DNA from: Chloroflexota bacterium
GTDB taxonomy: Bacteria > Chloroflexota > UBA6077 > FW602-bin22 > JAMCVK01
DNA: 64,000 nt
Direction: 5' to 3'
Assembly (NCBI GenBank): GCA_023475225.1
Contig: JAMCVK010000025.1
Coordinates: 1 to 64,000, forward strand
Part shown: positions 62,525 to 64,000 of the stretch, piece by piece
Layout: every line of letters starts with the position of its first letter
How positions within the stretch are numbered: position 1 is the first letter of the stretch
The notes under the pieces: model-generated
The model's input: the letters and a program-made list of their open reading frames with translations, nothing else
The model's database searches: none
What the model was told of the DNA's origin: nothing
Position numbers and translations under genes: made by a program

Positions 62525-63616
62525 CTAGTCTACCACGTTGTCAGCCTTAAGAACGCTTTCCATCGCCTGGGCTGCCAGCTTGTCCCCGTCGCCTAGCACG
62601 TGGGTGTACACCTGCATAGTCACTGTGGGCGAACTGTGGCCAGCCCTAGCTTGCGCCACCTTGACGGGCACGCCGTTCATCGCTAGCAGGCTAAGATGCA
62701 GATGGCGCAGGCTGTGTATCATTATCACGGGCAAGCCTAGCTTTTTGCATACACCTACCAGGCTTCGGCGTAAATTGCTTCTCAAAGGCGTAGTCCCTAC
62801 CTCAGACACAAACACTCGCATCGATGCCGCCTTAGCCTTCTGCATCTTCAAGGCTTCAAGGCCAAACGCTGGCAGGGTGATGGTCCGAACGCCGCTCCTG
62901 GTCTTCGGCGCATCTTCTATCGCCTTGTTGTCTACCTGCACTACTTGGCGTTCAATCCTGATAGTGTCCTTGTGCCAGTCGATATCGCTCCAGCGTAAGC
63001 CTAACGCCTCGCCTAGCCTGCATCCGCTGGCTAAGAGAAACACAAACAGGCTGGAATAGGTCCCACCCTTGCCTTCAAGCATCGCCCTAAGGAACATCTG
63101 TATCTGTTCAGGCTCCCACAACCTTTTCTCTCTTGGTCGATACTTGGGCACATCTACTACTGCCAAGGGATTGCTGGCAATCAGTCCCCATCGTTCAGCA
63201 TCGGCCAGGGCTTTGTGAAGCATCCTGTAGACGCCTAGCGATGTGCGCTTGCTGGTCTTGTCCAGTTCGGCAAAGAATTGGGCCAGTTTGAAGGGAGTAA
63301 GCTTGGCCAGGGGGATTTGGCCTAGAGAGGCAATCTTAGCCGCATCATAGATGTATCTCTCTTTGGTGCTAGGCCGTAGATGAGAGGCAGCTTGCTTCAA
63401 CCAGTTGGTGAGATAATCGCTTAGTGTGACCTTACCCGCATTGGGCAAGCGCTGGTTCTTGCGGGCTGTCTCCTGCAGCGCTTTGAGCTTTTGGACCGCT
63501 TCGCTTCTGGTCTTGCCATAGACGATCTTGCGGATGCCGCCAACTTGCAGGCTAGCCTGCCAACGGCCATCTTTGCGTTGCAGGATAGAGCCTTCGCCAT
63601 GAGCACGGATAGGCAT
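62525..63616 (-). CDS. int: tyrosine recombinase / integrase
   Basis: A 363-residue integrase. It has an AP2-like arm-binding N-terminus (GSILQRKDGRWQASLQVGG), a core-binding helical domain (about residues 64-150) and a catalytic domain. The active-site residues are all present: Arg200 in SGCRLGEALGL, Lys238, His301-x-x-Arg304 in HSLRH, His327 in AGHSS and Tyr337 in VYTH. It lies 120 bp from the right attachment repeat and reads away from it. It should carry out insertion and, with an excision factor, excision. Confidence 0.95.
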   Translation of the reverse strand: MPIRAHGEGSILQRKDGRWQASLQVGGIRKIVYGKTRSEAVQKLKALQETARKNQRLPNAGKVTLSDYLTNWLKQAASHLRPSTKERYIYDAAKIASLGQIPLAKLTPFKLAQFFAELDKTSKRTSLGVYRMLHKALADAERWGLIASNPLAVVDVPKYRPREKRLWEPEQIQMFLRAMLEGKGGTYSSLFVFLLASGCRLGEALGLRWSDIDWHKDTIRIERQVVQVDNKAIEDAPKTRSGVRTITLPAFGLEALKMQKAKAASMRVFVSEVGTTPLRSNLRRSLVGVCKKLGLPVIMIHSLRHLHLSLLAMNGVPVKVAQARAGHSSPTVTMQVYTHVLGDGDKLAAQAMESVLKADNVVD

Positions 63617-63643
63617 TGAATGAATCGTCCTTTCCGCCCTGGC

Positions 63644-63666
63644 GAAGTGTTGTAAAAGTGTTGTAC
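63644..63666 (+). repeat. integrase arm-type site candidate, right
   Basis: Exact 23-bp copy of 56587-56609, same orientation, between the integrase start and the right attachment repeat. Confidence 0.75.
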
Positions 63667-63736
63667 GGGGTCAAAAGAGGGAAAAATTAAGCGGTTTCTC
63701 TCAATTATAGGAGTACTTGGCACCCCCTGGGCGACC

Positions 63737-63800
63737 CGAACCCCCGACACCTGGTTCCGAAGACCAGTGCTCTATTCCACTGAGCTACGGGCGCAGCGGT
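63737..63800 (-). repeat. right attachment-site repeat with truncated tRNA-Arg
   Basis: Identical over 64 bp to 56446-56509. The tRNA sequence is intact from the 5' end to the T loop. Beyond 63737 the T stem and acceptor 3' strand are lost, so it cannot make a functional tRNA. Confidence 0.9.
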
Positions 63801-63819
63801 ACCCTTTATGTCCTGTTTA

Positions 63820-63849
63820 ATTATAAATAATGCAGACAGACAGGGTCAA
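63820..63849 (-). promoter_or_regulatory. probable original tRNA-Arg promoter
   Basis: On the minus strand TTGACC (63849-63844) and a perfect TATAAT (63825-63820) are 18 bp apart and point at the truncated tRNA copy and the integrase beyond it. Confidence 0.65.
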
Positions 63850-63891
63850 GCAGACCCCAACCGCTAAGCATGGCTTCCCTGGAGCTATCAG

Positions 63892-64000
63892 CTAATCCTC
63901 GATCTTGGCCAACAGCTCCAGCAGCTCACTCTCGGTTAGATGCCTCAGAAGAGGATGATCTATGACGCGCATATTCCTCGGCCAATTTGATCCGTTTAGT
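63892..64000 (-). CDS. C-terminal end of an unidentified gene
   Basis: An open frame enters from the right edge and ends with HPLLRHLTESELLELLAKIED before TAG. The helical, acidic tail is protein-like, but 35 codons are too few to name it. Confidence 0.35.
   Translation of the reverse strand, partial: LNGSNWPRNMRVIDHPLLRHLTESELLELLAKIED

Larger units (their letters stand above)
56446..63800. mobile_element. integrative element in tRNA-Arg, with its own primase
   Basis: Bounded by an exact 64-bp repeat derived from tRNA-Arg and containing a tyrosine integrase next to the right end. Just inside both ends lie identical 23-bp direct repeats. It carries a P4-type primase-helicase, an XRE-type regulator, small DNA-binding-like and unknown proteins, a secreted repeat protein and an iteron array. 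No capsid, tail, relaxase or terminase gene is present. It resembles a satellite or plasmid-like integrative element rather than a full phage. Confidence 0.9.

Overview
The window looks like bacterial chromosome from the phylum Chloroflexota. Supporting signs are lipoproteins whose N-termini run straight into long Pro/Thr-rich linkers, a DUF6504 protein inside a gatCAB/asnS cluster, YfhO-type and Wzm/Wzt surface-polysaccharide genes, and a ClpC/S1/TatC set of bacterial type. No rRNA is present. The phylum call is inference from gene style, not from a marker alignment.

Layout. (1) 1-4797, minus strand: a GntR/HutC-controlled ABC import operon (regulator, TSUP anion channel, NitT/TauT-type permease and ATPase, cyclase-family hydrolase, lipoprotein). 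(2) 5141-7757: rhamnose-type surface sugar genes and a LysE exporter. (3) 7771-15340, minus: asnS-gatC-gatA-nucleotidyltransferase-DUF6504-gatB, then pfkA and a nitroreductase. (4) 15491-23985, plus: a ROK regulator with promoter and operator, a sugar-binding lipoprotein, two cytoplasmic phosphodiesterase paralogues and a Gfo/Idh oxidoreductase. (5) 24079-31714: a small leader-like protein, folC, thioredoxin, a type II restriction-modification pair, a P-loop kinase, fmt, a methyltransferase and tatC. (6) 31778-34925: modABC behind a strong promoter, a Moco-type riboswitch candidate and a terminator. (7) 35160-46653: clpC, S1, YfhO, a double-domain glycosyltransferase and a Wzm/Wzt exporter. 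(8) 46789-48914: a MoxR/CoxE-like pair. (9) 49096-55531: a second GntR-controlled ABC operon with UbiD-type decarboxylase and amidohydrolase genes.

(10) 56446-63800: a 7.4-kb integrative element in a tRNA-Arg(TCG) gene. It is bounded by exact 64-bp repeats and, just inside them, 23-bp direct repeats that look like integrase arm sites. It carries a tyrosine integrase, a P4-type primase-helicase, an XRE-type regulator, a ribbon-helix-helix-like protein behind a Shine-Dalgarno-masking hairpin, several unknown proteins, a secreted repeat protein, and a 10-bp iteron cluster that may be its replication origin. Unusually it sits on the 5' side of the intact tRNA. The likely host tRNA promoter is therefore stranded in front of a truncated tRNA copy and the integrase.

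Other themes are dispersed nested-hairpin repeats placed just upstream of genes (353-693, 20533-20690, 26097-26170) and large inverted repeats directly downstream of two solute-binding-protein genes.
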